Shown: positions 7,264 through 14,728 of the stretch, piece by piece
How the letters are laid out: each line of letters opens with the position of its first letter
Position numbering within the stretch: the first letter of the stretch is position 1
Assembly: GCF_001557875.1 (NCBI RefSeq)
Contig: NZ_LNRF01000001.1
Coordinates: 310,001 to 374,000 of the forward strand
DNA length: 64,000 nucleotides
Direction of reading: 5' to 3'
From: Vibrio splendidus
GTDB taxonomy: Bacteria > Pseudomonadota > Gammaproteobacteria > Enterobacterales > Vibrionaceae
Program-made: the position numbers and the translations under genes
Notes under the pieces: model-generated
The model's input: the letters and a program-made list of their open reading frames with translations, nothing else
What the model was told of the DNA's origin: nothing
The model's database searches: none

Positions 7264-9015
7264 TTACCCCTGATGCTTCATAAACTCGATTGTATCTTCT
7301 ATATCATTTTCTTTAAAATCTTTAGGCCATTCGAATGCACCTGTAGGGCTAATATCTATAGTTTTAATTTTAGCTCCTGACTTTTTATCTTTTCTTTTCT
7401 CAATAAAATGAATATCAACATTTTCATATGATACTCCAATACGATTATCAGAGTTATTTTCAGCCATTCTTCGTCTTAATCGCTTTAATAAAGCCTCACT
7501 GTGTGTTTCAATCAAAAAATATTTTTCAGTGTCGTTTATTTGTTCGATAAAAAAATCAGCTAAAGCAGATTGCATCTTAGGGTGGATATGTATTTCAGGT
7601 TGTTCAATGATAGTTAGTGATCTTGGTGCAGCCATTACTGATTGTAAAATAACCGGAAGTATTTGCGATACACCAAAGCCAACGTCTGTTATGTCTAAAT
7701 CTAACCCACTATCCTTAATTTTAATTGAATGAATAATGTGAGTTATATCATTTACATCGACCTCTAAATCAAACTTTTTCATCCATTTATTAACATCTTT
7801 TTTAAGATCAGGTTTGTCGTTCAATATCTCTAATAATTGCTTTCCGCTATTAGATATGTTTGCTTGATTCTCCTGTTTATTGTCCATCAAAAAATATCGC
7901 TCGGGAGTAAATCTTAATGGACTTACATGGTTTATATTTCTACTCGAAAATTCCCTTTGAATTTTTTGGCTAACATCTCCAAATGTATAAGCTAAGAAAA
8001 AAAGTGGACCATACTCAGTTAACTTTTCTCTTATCATTCTAGGGGAGGTCATATTCTGATAGAGCCTAACCTTTGGTAAACCAATGGCAAACCCCTGAAA
8101 GGAGATAACTTCTTTTATTCTTCTTTTTGATTTATCAATAGAACTAGTGTCAATAATATTACTTGTTATTTTTGTATGAGAACGTTTGGTTTTATTATTC
8201 CATAAATCAAGTTGTATGAAATTAGAAGATGAATCTAGCCTGACACTATCAACACATAACCCTTTATTACGAGATGATATAGTATAGGAGAGAGAATCGA
8301 TGGTTTTTATAGTGGATAACTGAGTAAATAATTTTACAGCATGTTCAATATTTTTTAGATTGTTAGATATTTTCAAGCCTTTATCAATGGTGCTTTCGTC
8401 TAAATCGAAAAGCACTTTTTCTTGAAATTCTATTTCTGATAGTTCTAAGTTTTTTTCTTCTAAGTTATCTTTATTTCTATTTACATAGTTAATTGCACTT
8501 AGTGCCATTTTTATTGTCTTTTCAAACTTATAAACGATAGATTCAATATAGTTTTCATCTGATGTTCGAGTTGTTTTTCGAAGAATACTACTAGCTTCAA
8601 ATATTATTGATTTATAGTGGTTTGTTCTTGGTTTTTCAATATCATGTAGTAGTTGGTATGTGTCTCGAATGGAATCTTCTAACACACTTGAAGCTGAAGC
8701 TAATGCCCTTCTAATTAGGGGAGCGGTATCCAAACTATCTAGATTGAATTTTAATGTTATAGCGGACCTTTCATCTTGATTGAAAAATATGTTTTTAATA
8801 TCTCCCAAATCAGCTAATTCACCATATGTGATTAGAAAATCATCTTTGCTTCGGGGTATGTTTGATGATTGAGACAACATTAGCAATAACTTTATTAAGC
8901 TACTCTTCCCTGAACTATTTGTTCCTAGAAGAATCGAAATCGGTGATAAGTTTATTTTTCCACTTTTGAATGCTTTATAGTTGTTGAATTCAACACTTTT
9001 TATTATTCTTTTCAT
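7264..9015 (-). CDS. SMC-like/ABC-type AAA ATPase (DUF3696 type), defence candidate
   Basis: A 583-residue ATPase. Walker A is GTNSSGKSS at residues 31-39, preceded by FNNYKAFKSGKINL, typical of RecF/OLD-like proteins. A signature-like DVGFGVSQILP precedes Walker B (LTIIEQPE, about 467-474), and the H-loop is ETHSE (about 503-507). The C-terminal IEFMKHQG region matches the DUF3696 arrangement. The middle is long, helical and lysine-rich, consistent with coiled coil. The gene is strikingly AT-rich compared with the structural genes, a sign of separate acquisition. It is the first gene of a two-gene unit with the nuclease-like protein downstream. It probably senses phage DNA or proteins and licenses the partner, by analogy with PtuAB, Gabija or PARIS. 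Confidence 0.75.
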   Translation of the reverse strand: MKRIIKSVEFNNYKAFKSGKINLSPISILLGTNSSGKSSLIKLLLMLSQSSNIPRSKDDFLITYGELADLGDIKNIFFNQDERSAITLKFNLDSLDTAPLIRRALASASSVLEDSIRDTYQLLHDIEKPRTNHYKSIIFEASSILRKTTRTSDENYIESIVYKFEKTIKMALSAINYVNRNKDNLEEKNLELSEIEFQEKVLFDLDESTIDKGLKISNNLKNIEHAVKLFTQLSTIKTIDSLSYTISSRNKGLCVDSVRLDSSSNFIQLDLWNNKTKRSHTKITSNIIDTSSIDKSKRRIKEVISFQGFAIGLPKVRLYQNMTSPRMIREKLTEYGPLFFLAYTFGDVSQKIQREFSSRNINHVSPLRFTPERYFLMDNKQENQANISNSGKQLLEILNDKPDLKKDVNKWMKKFDLEVDVNDITHIIHSIKIKDSGLDLDITDVGFGVSQILPVILQSVMAAPRSLTIIEQPEIHIHPKMQSALADFFIEQINDTEKYFLIETHSEALLKRLRRRMAENNSDNRIGVSYENVDIHFIEKRKDKKSGAKIKTIDISPTGAFEWPKDFKENDIEDTIEFMKHQG

Positions 9016-9086
9016 TTATTATTAGCCATTTTTATAATTAATAGATTTCTGACAAGTTCACTTTATACATTAAAAATTAGTGTCAA

Positions 9087-9776
9087 CTACACCTTCTCCA
9101 ACACTACAGCTACACGCCCAACAACTTTGATGTCTTCTTCAGACACTTCCATGGTGGTATCACCAAATGCGATTGCTAACTTGTTTGGTAAGCGCTGAAT
9201 TGAGTTGATAGACAGACGGCCATCTATGTTTATCAGATACTTTCCACTTACTGCGTCGTTTTGCGACTGATCCACTAAGTAACGCGCTTGGTTGGTTTCA
9301 ACCTCAATGGTCGCTAGCTCGTTCAAATCCCACCCGTTAAACATACGCTTTGCGTAGGGCATATCACCTGTAGGCATTAGCTTTCCATTCTCTAGGTTGT
9401 AGCTTTTCAAAATCACAGTCCCGTGTTGTGGGCTAGAGATGCTGTCAGCTTCTTGTGCTGGAATTCTGGGTGTTGCTGATGGGTGGAATGGAAGTTTTGC
9501 TCGCTCCTCTTCAGAAAGAGCAAGTTCTTCAATAGGTATCCCTAGGGCTAAATGAAGCCTAACCATTAATTCATGTGAAGTTCGGTTATGGGTATTCCAA
9601 GTACTTATTAGCGACGTTTTCAAATCTAATAAGTCAGCCATATCTTTTTGATTTTTACTCTTTGTTAGGATTTTTAGATTTTCTGTGAAATCAGAACCTA
9701 ACAAATAGTTATAAGCAGGTATTTTTTTATTCTTTAAATTAGACAAGATGCCACCCAAAAGTAAAAAATAATCCAC
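9087..9776 (-). CDS. CI-like phage repressor
   Basis: Up to 229 residues. The N-terminal region holds a helix-turn-helix (QKDMADLLDLKTSLISTWNT) of the P2/186-type CI family. The C-terminal half resembles the LexA/S24 fold (VSGKYLINIDGRLSINSIQRL) but lacks a GDSM-type catalytic serine motif, and the usual lysine before R-L is glutamine, so self-cleavage looks unlikely. The start is uncertain. The longest frame begins at GTG 9776, inside a palindrome and over operator-like sequence; TTG at 9746 after GGGTGG is a reasonable alternative. It keeps the prophage silent by binding the sites around 9755-9803 and probably 10172-10183. Confidence 0.85.
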   Translation of the reverse strand: MDYFLLLGGILSNLKNKKIPAYNYLLGSDFTENLKILTKSKNQKDMADLLDLKTSLISTWNTHNRTSHELMVRLHLALGIPIEELALSEEERAKLPFHPSATPRIPAQEADSISSPQHGTVILKSYNLENGKLMPTGDMPYAKRMFNGWDLNELATIEVETNQARYLVDQSQNDAVSGKYLINIDGRLSINSIQRLPNKLAIAFGDTTMEVSEEDIKVVGRVAVVLEKV

Positions 9777-9803
9777 ACTCGTGGATATTTTACCTTTTGG
9801 TAA
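9755..9803. promoter_or_regulatory. Immunity-region operator cluster
   Basis: Three features lie close together: CCAAAAGTAAAA at 9755-9766, an inverted copy resembling the site below; the palindrome ATCCAC-ACTC-GTGGAT at 9771-9786; and the perfect palindrome TTACC-TTTT-GGTAA at 9790-9803. The last overlaps the edge of the cox promoter -35. The 12-mer TTTACCTTTTGG at 9789-9800 recurs ahead of cII. Repressor and/or Cox binding is inferred. Confidence 0.6.
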
Positions 9804-9832
9804 TTGAAATCCGTTGAAAATGGATCAATAAT
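9804..9832 (+). promoter_or_regulatory. Promoter for cox and the early operon
   Basis: TTGAAA (9804-9809), a 17-base spacer and AATAAT (9827-9832) form a sigma-70 promoter pointing to cox. The operator palindrome abuts the -35 element, as expected for a repressor-controlled lytic promoter. Confidence 0.6.
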
Positions 9833-9912
9833 CTTTCTCGTACTCAGGTTCACCCGCCGACCAAAGCTGCATGAACCTGAATGTGTTTGAACTAACGAGC
9901 AAGGATACCACT

Positions 9913-10125
9913 ATGCTAACCATCAGCCCAGTCATACCCGCCCCTTTCGTGACCTACGAAGAGTACTCCCGCATCTCTGGCTTGCCTTTGGGCACCATCA
10001 AAGACTATGTATCACAAGGAAAAATCCTCGTTAAGGAAAAAGGGAAAGCCAAAGGAAGAGCCTTTGTAAACATGATTGCCATGCATGAACTTGCGGCTCG
10101 TGAAGCGAAAGATCTGCTTGGCTAA
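9913..10125 (+). CDS. cox: Cox-family regulator / excisionase
   Basis: A 70-residue protein of the regulatory phage Cox family. The region YEEYSRISGLPLGTIKDYVSQGKI is a MerR/excisionase-type winged helix, followed by a basic stretch GKAKGRAFVNM. I start at ATG 9913 because AAGGA lies seven bases upstream and family members are 70-90 residues; a frame to 9871 lacks a binding site. In P2-like phages Cox represses the lysogenic promoter and assists excision with the integrase. It is the first gene rightward of the immunity region, divergent from the repressor. Confidence 0.85.
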   Translation: MLTISPVIPAPFVTYEEYSRISGLPLGTIKDYVSQGKILVKEKGKAKGRAFVNMIAMHELAAREAKDLLG

Positions 10126-10171
10126 ATCTTTTGTTCTTCCTTCTTGATAACTGCCCAAATACCCAAGTCTG

Positions 10172-10183
10172 TTTACCTTTTGG
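10172..10183. promoter_or_regulatory. Second copy of the operator-like 12-mer
   Basis: TTTACCTTTTGG is identical to 9789-9800, and the match extends to ATTGA five bases further with two mismatches in between. It lies in the gap between cox and cII, so the same regulator may act here too. Confidence 0.5.
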
Positions 10184-10235
10184 CTATTGATTAAGTTGTC
10201 ATTTGTATATCCCTTTCTTATAGAGATTGTTAAAC

Positions 10236-10778
10236 ATGGATGAACAAATCGCTATGTGCGTATTACGTGAGCGCAAACAAAAGGTATTTGACGAAGTATG
10301 CCATGCGTTTCGAGCCACTGAGAATATGACAGAGATTGCCAAGCAGGCGGGTATTAGCCCAACCATGCTGCGCAATAAGTTAAACCCAGAGCAACCGCAT
10401 GTGCTTAGCCCTGTTGAGCTTTTACTAATCACCAAAGCGAGCGGCAACCACACGTTAGTTAACAGCCTTTTGCTTGACCTCGGCGTTGTGACTGTGGGGT
10501 TTGATATGGAAGGAAACGAAGAACAAACGTTAGCCGCAAGAGCACTAGCCAATTCTATTTATTCGGGTGACCTAGCCCAACAAGCACTAGACCTTGGCGG
10601 CACAACGCGTTTAACCCGAACGCATAAACAAAATCTTATCAAAACAGCACAAAGTGGAATTTCAAACCTTGTGCATTTAATTACCGACCTTGAAAACCGC
10701 ACAACTGGCGTAACCCCGTTCTTGAGTATGGGGGTCGACTTTATCGCCAACGGTGCACCAATCCCAGGCTTAAGTTAG
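10236..10778 (+). CDS. CII-family phage regulatory protein
   Basis: A 180-residue protein of the P2-type phage regulatory CII family. The N-terminal CVLRERKQKVFDEVCHAFRATE and NMTEIAKQAGISPTMLRNKLNPEQPH form the helix-turn-helix domain typical of the family. The C-terminal part (LIKTAQSGISNLVHLITDLENR) is helical and probably oligomerises. I chose ATG 10236, with TAGAGA upstream; TTG at 10227 would add three residues. It probably takes part in the lysis-lysogeny decision, as in 186 and HP1, by activating the repressor promoter. It is followed after 10 bases by the first of six small genes. Confidence 0.85.
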   Translation: MDEQIAMCVLRERKQKVFDEVCHAFRATENMTEIAKQAGISPTMLRNKLNPEQPHVLSPVELLLITKASGNHTLVNSLLLDLGVVTVGFDMEGNEEQTLAARALANSIYSGDLAQQALDLGGTTRLTRTHKQNLIKTAQSGISNLVHLITDLENRTTGVTPFLSMGVDFIANGAPIPGLS

Positions 10779-10788
10779 AGGGCATTTT

Positions 10789-11007
10789 ATGCAAACCAAT
10801 CAATCAATTGTTATCCAAGTTAACACGTTAGATGAAGCGCTAAATCTTGAAAATGCAGCGGCACTGAATATTGGCAAGTACACGCAAAACCCGGTTGAGG
10901 GGCAAGAAAACTTACAAAGTGCGCTTGTTCGTATGTGGCGTGATGTTCACAAACAGGCAGGTGAGGTAATCGATAACCTGAAAGTCAGCGAGAAGGGGGC
11001 AGTATGA
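10789..11007 (+). CDS. Small early protein, unknown (72 residues)
   Basis: A small acidic soluble protein. The C-terminal half (SALVRMWRDVHKQAGEVIDNL) looks helical and the N-terminal half contains NLENAAALNIG. The ATG follows AGAGGGCATTTT. It overlaps the next gene by four bases (ATGA), which places it firmly in the early operon between cII and the replication initiator. I do not recognise it. Small genes at this position in P2-like phages often encode host-takeover or anti-defence functions, but no motif shows this here. Confidence 0.7.
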   Translation: MQTNQSIVIQVNTLDEALNLENAAALNIGKYTQNPVEGQENLQSALVRMWRDVHKQAGEVIDNLKVSEKGAV

Positions 11008-11261
11008 AAAGATTGCTCAAAAAAGTCTCGTTAGATGAAGACACGGTGCTTATATATGAAGGTGGTTTTGTTGATGGTGTTAAAGCTGCAGAAGCCTATT
11101 TTGAAGGGCTTCAAGGTTGGGGTGTTTCTATGCATTTCCCTTTGTTCAAATTGGATGATTTTGAACAGAACCAAGTTCAGGTTCGTGCGTTTCTTCATCT
11201 CGCTAAAGAGAAACTCGGGATGGAGGCAGAACCATGCAATACGTACTTCACCCACAACTAA
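11004..11261 (+). CDS. Small early protein, unknown (85 residues)
   Basis: Overlaps the previous gene by ATGA, with GAGAAGGGGG just upstream as a strong binding site. The protein reads KRLLKKVSLDEDTVLIYEGGFVDGVKAAEAYFEG and then an aromatic-rich middle, with no cysteine cluster or membrane segment. No family was recognised. The +1 and -1 frames over this region are also open, but they lack binding sites and a place in the overlap pattern of the operon. Confidence 0.65.
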   Translation: MKRLLKKVSLDEDTVLIYEGGFVDGVKAAEAYFEGLQGWGVSMHFPLFKLDDFEQNQVQVRAFLHLAKEKLGMEAEPCNTYFTHN

Positions 11262-11282
11262 TTTTTTAGGAGCAATGACGTC

Positions 11283-11690
11283 ATGAGTAATCTCGAAAAT
11301 CACCTTTTTGAACAATCATTCGAACTCATTGCACAGCGCTTTAGTTCAAGTAGCACAACGCAACAGCATGAATTGCTATGCCAATTAGATGCAATTGCTA
11401 AGAAGCAAACACCCATTGAAACACATCGTTCTCAAGCTGATGTATTAGCCGATATTAAAAAGGCAATGGACGGTGAACGTGCTCGTTTGTTTTTCGGGAA
11501 TTCATTTCCTAGTTGGTATCGCAACGGTTCGATCGAACAAGTTTCACAGCTTCACCACTGGACGAGCTTAGATATGGGTAACCGCCACCTGTTTCTTGAA
11601 ATGCTTGGTCTACGTGACTTAGGCCATTTTGATGATGAAGCGTTATATCAATTCGAACAGTTTTGTTTGTCAGCTGTGGGAGCGAACTGA
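11283..11690 (+). CDS. Early protein, unknown (135 residues)
   Basis: A soluble, mostly helical protein preceded by TTAGGAGCAATGACGTC, a clear ribosome binding region. Residues about 20-60 contain a serine/threonine/glutamine-rich stretch (SSSSTTQQHELLCQLDAIAKKQ). The C-terminal part has aromatic motifs (NSFPSWYRNG, LHHWTSLDMGNRHLFLEMLG). I recognise no domain. Its stop codon overlaps the next start (TGATG), supporting expression from the early operon. Confidence 0.7.
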   Translation: MSNLENHLFEQSFELIAQRFSSSSTTQQHELLCQLDAIAKKQTPIETHRSQADVLADIKKAMDGERARLFFGNSFPSWYRNGSIEQVSQLHHWTSLDMGNRHLFLEMLGLRDLGHFDDEALYQFEQFCLSAVGAN

Positions 11691-11920
11691 TGCTGAGTTA
11701 TATAGCGGTAACTTTGAACAGCGGTGGCGGCGTAGTTCGTCACGCTGAAACCAATGAAGTAATGAACCTTCACTTAGGCGAGTTTGAAACGCCAAAACTG
11801 GCTATTGAGTCAGCATGCGAAGCATTGAACTGCGAACACGTTATGAATGGCGTGATCATAAAAGGCAATCACACTGGCGGTCACATGATTATGGACACAC
11901 AGGAGTTTAGCGAATTATGA
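11690..11920 (+). CDS. Small early protein, unknown (76 residues)
   Basis: Starts at the ATG overlapping the previous stop (TGATG), which decides this start over a longer frame from 11663. The protein is beta-rich in appearance (LSYIAVTLNSGGGVVRH, then VIIKGNHTGGHMIMD) with several histidines. It ends in ATGA overlap with the next gene. Function is unknown. Confidence 0.65.
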   Translation: MLSYIAVTLNSGGGVVRHAETNEVMNLHLGEFETPKLAIESACEALNCEHVMNGVIIKGNHTGGHMIMDTQEFSEL

Positions 11921-12138
11921 GTTTTTACAAGCAAGCGCAAAAACAAGCAGTAGCGATAAAAATTGGTGATCGCTTCTTCTGTGGTTTTGGGAAGAAGCAA
12001 CGAGTTCAAACGGCTTGGAGTCTTGCAGGGGCAAACCTGTATTTAAGTGTTTATGACGGCAAAGTAAAAGAGATTCTCGCTAAGTTAGAAGAAAAGAAGA
12101 AGAAACCAGAAGTGATATTTGTTGAGGTGGCAGCATGA
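11917..12138 (+). CDS. Small basic early protein (73 residues)
   Basis: A lysine-rich protein (KQAQKQAVAIKIGDRFFCGFGKK and KEILAKLEEKKKKPEV), which may bind nucleic acid. It overlaps both neighbours by four bases (ATGA), so translation is probably coupled through the whole cluster. I recognise no family. Confidence 0.65.
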   Translation: MSFYKQAQKQAVAIKIGDRFFCGFGKKQRVQTAWSLAGANLYLSVYDGKVKEILAKLEEKKKKPEVIFVEVAA

Positions 12139-12413
12139 GTGATGTGACTTTTAGACCGGCTAAATCGACGGCTGATTTGCCTATTACTTCTCCAATACAT
12201 AAGCCCTGTCCTGATATGGCGGGAATGGAGAATCCAGATCCAAAGAAACGAGAGCGAGCGCGCTTTTTAGTGTCGAAGTTGCGCGAAAAACACGGCATTA
12301 AAAAGCGTGTTAAGGGCAACTCTCAGCCAATGAATTATGTGTGTAGTGAAAACGGGTGCGCTGAACCTTGGGGCTCGGTAAGTAATGAGAATCCAGGGGA
12401 TGTGAAACAGTAA
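12135..12413 (+). CDS. Small early protein with two cysteines (92 residues)
   Basis: Contains a proline-rich N-terminus (TSPIHKPCPDMAGMENPDPKKRERARFLVSK, cited in part) and a C-terminal SENGCAEPWG. The basic helix KKRERAR suggests nucleic-acid or protein binding. It overlaps the preceding gene by four bases and ends three bases before the replication initiator, so it is probably co-translated with it. Function is unknown. Confidence 0.6.
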   Translation: MSDVTFRPAKSTADLPITSPIHKPCPDMAGMENPDPKKRERARFLVSKLREKHGIKKRVKGNSQPMNYVCSENGCAEPWGSVSNENPGDVKQ

Positions 12414-12416
12414 GCG

Positions 12417-14342
12417 ATGAAGATTGAAACTCTGTACCATGTGGCCGGAGCCGTCCGGCCTATTGATGAAGTTAAAATTGCTAATGCCAGCTATGAAGCT
12501 GGTTTTTTAGGTTCCAAAATTCCTCACTACACAGAATACGAGCAACAATTACTCGATTCTGGCGTAGTTAAATCTCTTCCTATTTACGACCGTGTTTTTA
12601 ATCAAAAATCAAAACACGTAACAGATGTTAAGTTAGCAACTGAACATTTCAAAAGGCTAAATTCAAACTCCAAACCCGACCGCGAAGCGGCGGCCGAAAG
12701 GCCGGAGACACTAGGCTTGTCCAAGGGCGCAAAAGTCCGACACGAGAAAAAGCGCTTAAAGTTGGCTCGAATCAACAAGCGTGTGAAGGTTATTGGGCAA
12801 CCCATTGGTACCAAGACAGAGCTTGATAGCCGAATGGGCCATGAAAGCTATGATGCGTTATACGCAAGTACAGAGCGAAATACCGCGCGAGTTTTACCAC
12901 TGAAGCATGAGAAAAGGCCCCCTTTCGAAAGGAAGCTCTCCCCTATCTCTCTTCAACTGCAAAAACGAGACTGGTCTGGGCAAATGCGCGCTCAAATTGT
13001 TACCCAGACGCCTGCAGGAAATGCACCCGAGGCTAATTCGGGTACTCGTTATACGGAAAAGCTAACACCAAAGAGCGTTTCTAACATGTTCGAGAGCGGT
13101 GCATATGTTGCTCAATGCCATGAAGGGTTTACTACATTTCTAACTTTGACTTTTACACCGGCACAACGTCACGCCATTTTTGGCGCAATGGACGAAGGCA
13201 TCGATGCTGACGGCCCATTTACTCCAGTAGAGTTTGAACGAGATACCGGTGATCTTATTCCTGGCAAAGATGGCCTGTATACACAGTTACCCAAACAACC
13301 ATTCAAAATCATTAAACCACTCGATACCAGTATTGGGCGCGAAACTTCCCGCTTTCTCGATGGCAGCAAAAAGATGTTTCACCGCGGTTGGTACACTGAG
13401 GATGGTGACTACGTTCCTGGGCAATTCAAAGCGAAGCCTTCACCCTTTGGCCCTGATAGAGAGAAAGCTGATTTCCATTATATGTGGGTAGCCGAAAGCC
13501 CAATGAATGAAGATGGCGAACCCAACCCGCACGTTCACTTGTTGTTGAAATGGACGGTCGATAAAAAGCATTTCAAAGACTGGGCTAAACGTTTGGAGTC
13601 GCTATGGGGTCATGGCATGGCTCACATCGAAAGAATTAGACAGCCGAAAGCAGCCAGCACTTATCTCATCAAAGCGGTTGGTTACGCGGCCAAAGGTAAC
13701 AATGCTGACCAAGGTTTGATTAAGGGGAATCGTTACAGCATAGCAAGAGTCTCACGCGCACCAAGTTGGGAAACTCTCGCATCATTCGAAGCTGACAATA
13801 TCACTGCTGTTATCCGTGAATTGGGTTACAAGCTTGAGCAGTGGAAAAAGCCTTTACTACGAACTATCTCACGTATCAATAAGCAGAAAGCTCAAACCGT
13901 GAAAGCATCGAGTATCGCCAAGCAACAAGGCAAGCCTGAAGATCACCTGAAAAAACTGCAGTCGCGAATTATTCGCTTAGAACACGCGGCCAAGAAAACC
14001 ACGCAAGAAATGAAGTCACGCCAAATGCATGCTTCTAGTGGTAACCGGTTCTCGATAACTTTTGACGGCGACGAAGCCAAAGAACGAATGGATAACTTCT
14101 TGATGTGGGCAGCTGGTGCCAGAGGTTGGTCGATGACTTGTCGTGATATCGATTGTAGCGATTTAAAGCAAGAAGCAGATGAAACTTATCAAGCGCAATA
14201 TCACCACTTCTTAGAACGGCGGGCTTATTGGCGATCGGTTCTTGGCGAACCTTACATACCCGAAGAACCCAATGAGGATGAAGTGAGTTATTGGCAAAGT
14301 GCCAAAGCGGATTATTTAGAAGGGAGATTACAAGAATGCTAG
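12417..14342 (+). CDS. HUH-type replication initiator endonuclease
   Basis: A 641-residue rolling-circle initiator, the functional counterpart of P2 gpA. Motif I is TFLTLTFTPAQ (about residue 240). The HUH motif is NPHVHLLLKW (about 370-378). The tyrosine motif YLIKAVGYAAKG (about 415-425) has two tyrosines seven residues apart. The long basic N-terminal region (residues about 60-210) is probably for DNA binding. It nicks the phage origin, joins the 5' end and starts strand displacement; the origin is probably inside or near this gene. It is the last large gene of the early operon and overlaps the Ogr-like gene by seven bases. Confidence 0.88.
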   Translation: MKIETLYHVAGAVRPIDEVKIANASYEAGFLGSKIPHYTEYEQQLLDSGVVKSLPIYDRVFNQKSKHVTDVKLATEHFKRLNSNSKPDREAAAERPETLGLSKGAKVRHEKKRLKLARINKRVKVIGQPIGTKTELDSRMGHESYDALYASTERNTARVLPLKHEKRPPFERKLSPISLQLQKRDWSGQMRAQIVTQTPAGNAPEANSGTRYTEKLTPKSVSNMFESGAYVAQCHEGFTTFLTLTFTPAQRHAIFGAMDEGIDADGPFTPVEFERDTGDLIPGKDGLYTQLPKQPFKIIKPLDTSIGRETSRFLDGSKKMFHRGWYTEDGDYVPGQFKAKPSPFGPDREKADFHYMWVAESPMNEDGEPNPHVHLLLKWTVDKKHFKDWAKRLESLWGHGMAHIERIRQPKAASTYLIKAVGYAAKGNNADQGLIKGNRYSIARVSRAPSWETLASFEADNITAVIRELGYKLEQWKKPLLRTISRINKQKAQTVKASSIAKQQGKPEDHLKKLQSRIIRLEHAAKKTTQEMKSRQMHASSGNRFSITFDGDEAKERMDNFLMWAAGARGWSMTCRDIDCSDLKQEADETYQAQYHHFLERRAYWRSVLGEPYIPEEPNEDEVSYWQSAKADYLEGRLQEC

Positions 14343-14593
14343 TGACATGCCCAAAATGTGAAAGCAAAACTCGTATTGCGACCTCGCGTTCCATCAGTTC
14401 AGAAACGCGAGAGCTGTACTGCCAATGTTTAAACCTAAATTGCGGGAAAGTGTTTGTAGCGCATACGTCGTTTTCACACTTCATCGAACCGACAGGCGAA
14501 AAGCCAAGCTCAGAGCTACAGCCCGAGCTGTGCAAAGGTGATGTGAACCAGATGGATATCTTTGAAGCGACTGGTAATCTTACGAATAAATAA
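14336..14593 (+). CDS. Ogr/Delta-like zinc-finger late activator
   Basis: An 85-residue protein with the Ogr/Delta pattern: CPKC near the N-terminus, then the spaced pair CQCLNLNCGKVF, a single zinc finger. In P2 and 186 this protein activates late promoters through TGT-N12-ACA boxes. The ATG at 14336 overlaps the end of the initiator gene and follows GGGAGATTA, which decides the start. In P2 the gene lies next to the late tail genes; here it is at the end of the early operon, so late activation is coupled directly to replication-gene expression. It probably acts at 27322-27339. Confidence 0.82.
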   Translation: MLVTCPKCESKTRIATSRSISSETRELYCQCLNLNCGKVFVAHTSFSHFIEPTGEKPSSELQPELCKGDVNQMDIFEATGNLTNK

Positions 14594-14728
14594 AACTCTA
14601 TGTTATAAAACAACTTGAACACCCCAACATACATGCTCGCATTTACATCACTAAACAAAGTATTTACTCGAAAAAACAATAAGTGATTGATAACATGAGC
14701 TTAATACATTCAAAAGGTTCTGACTTAA

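Noticed and set aside
14594..14728. Second Ogr-type box ahead of the SIR2 gene
   Set aside because: TGT is followed twelve bases later by TGA, not ACA, so it does not fit the pattern.
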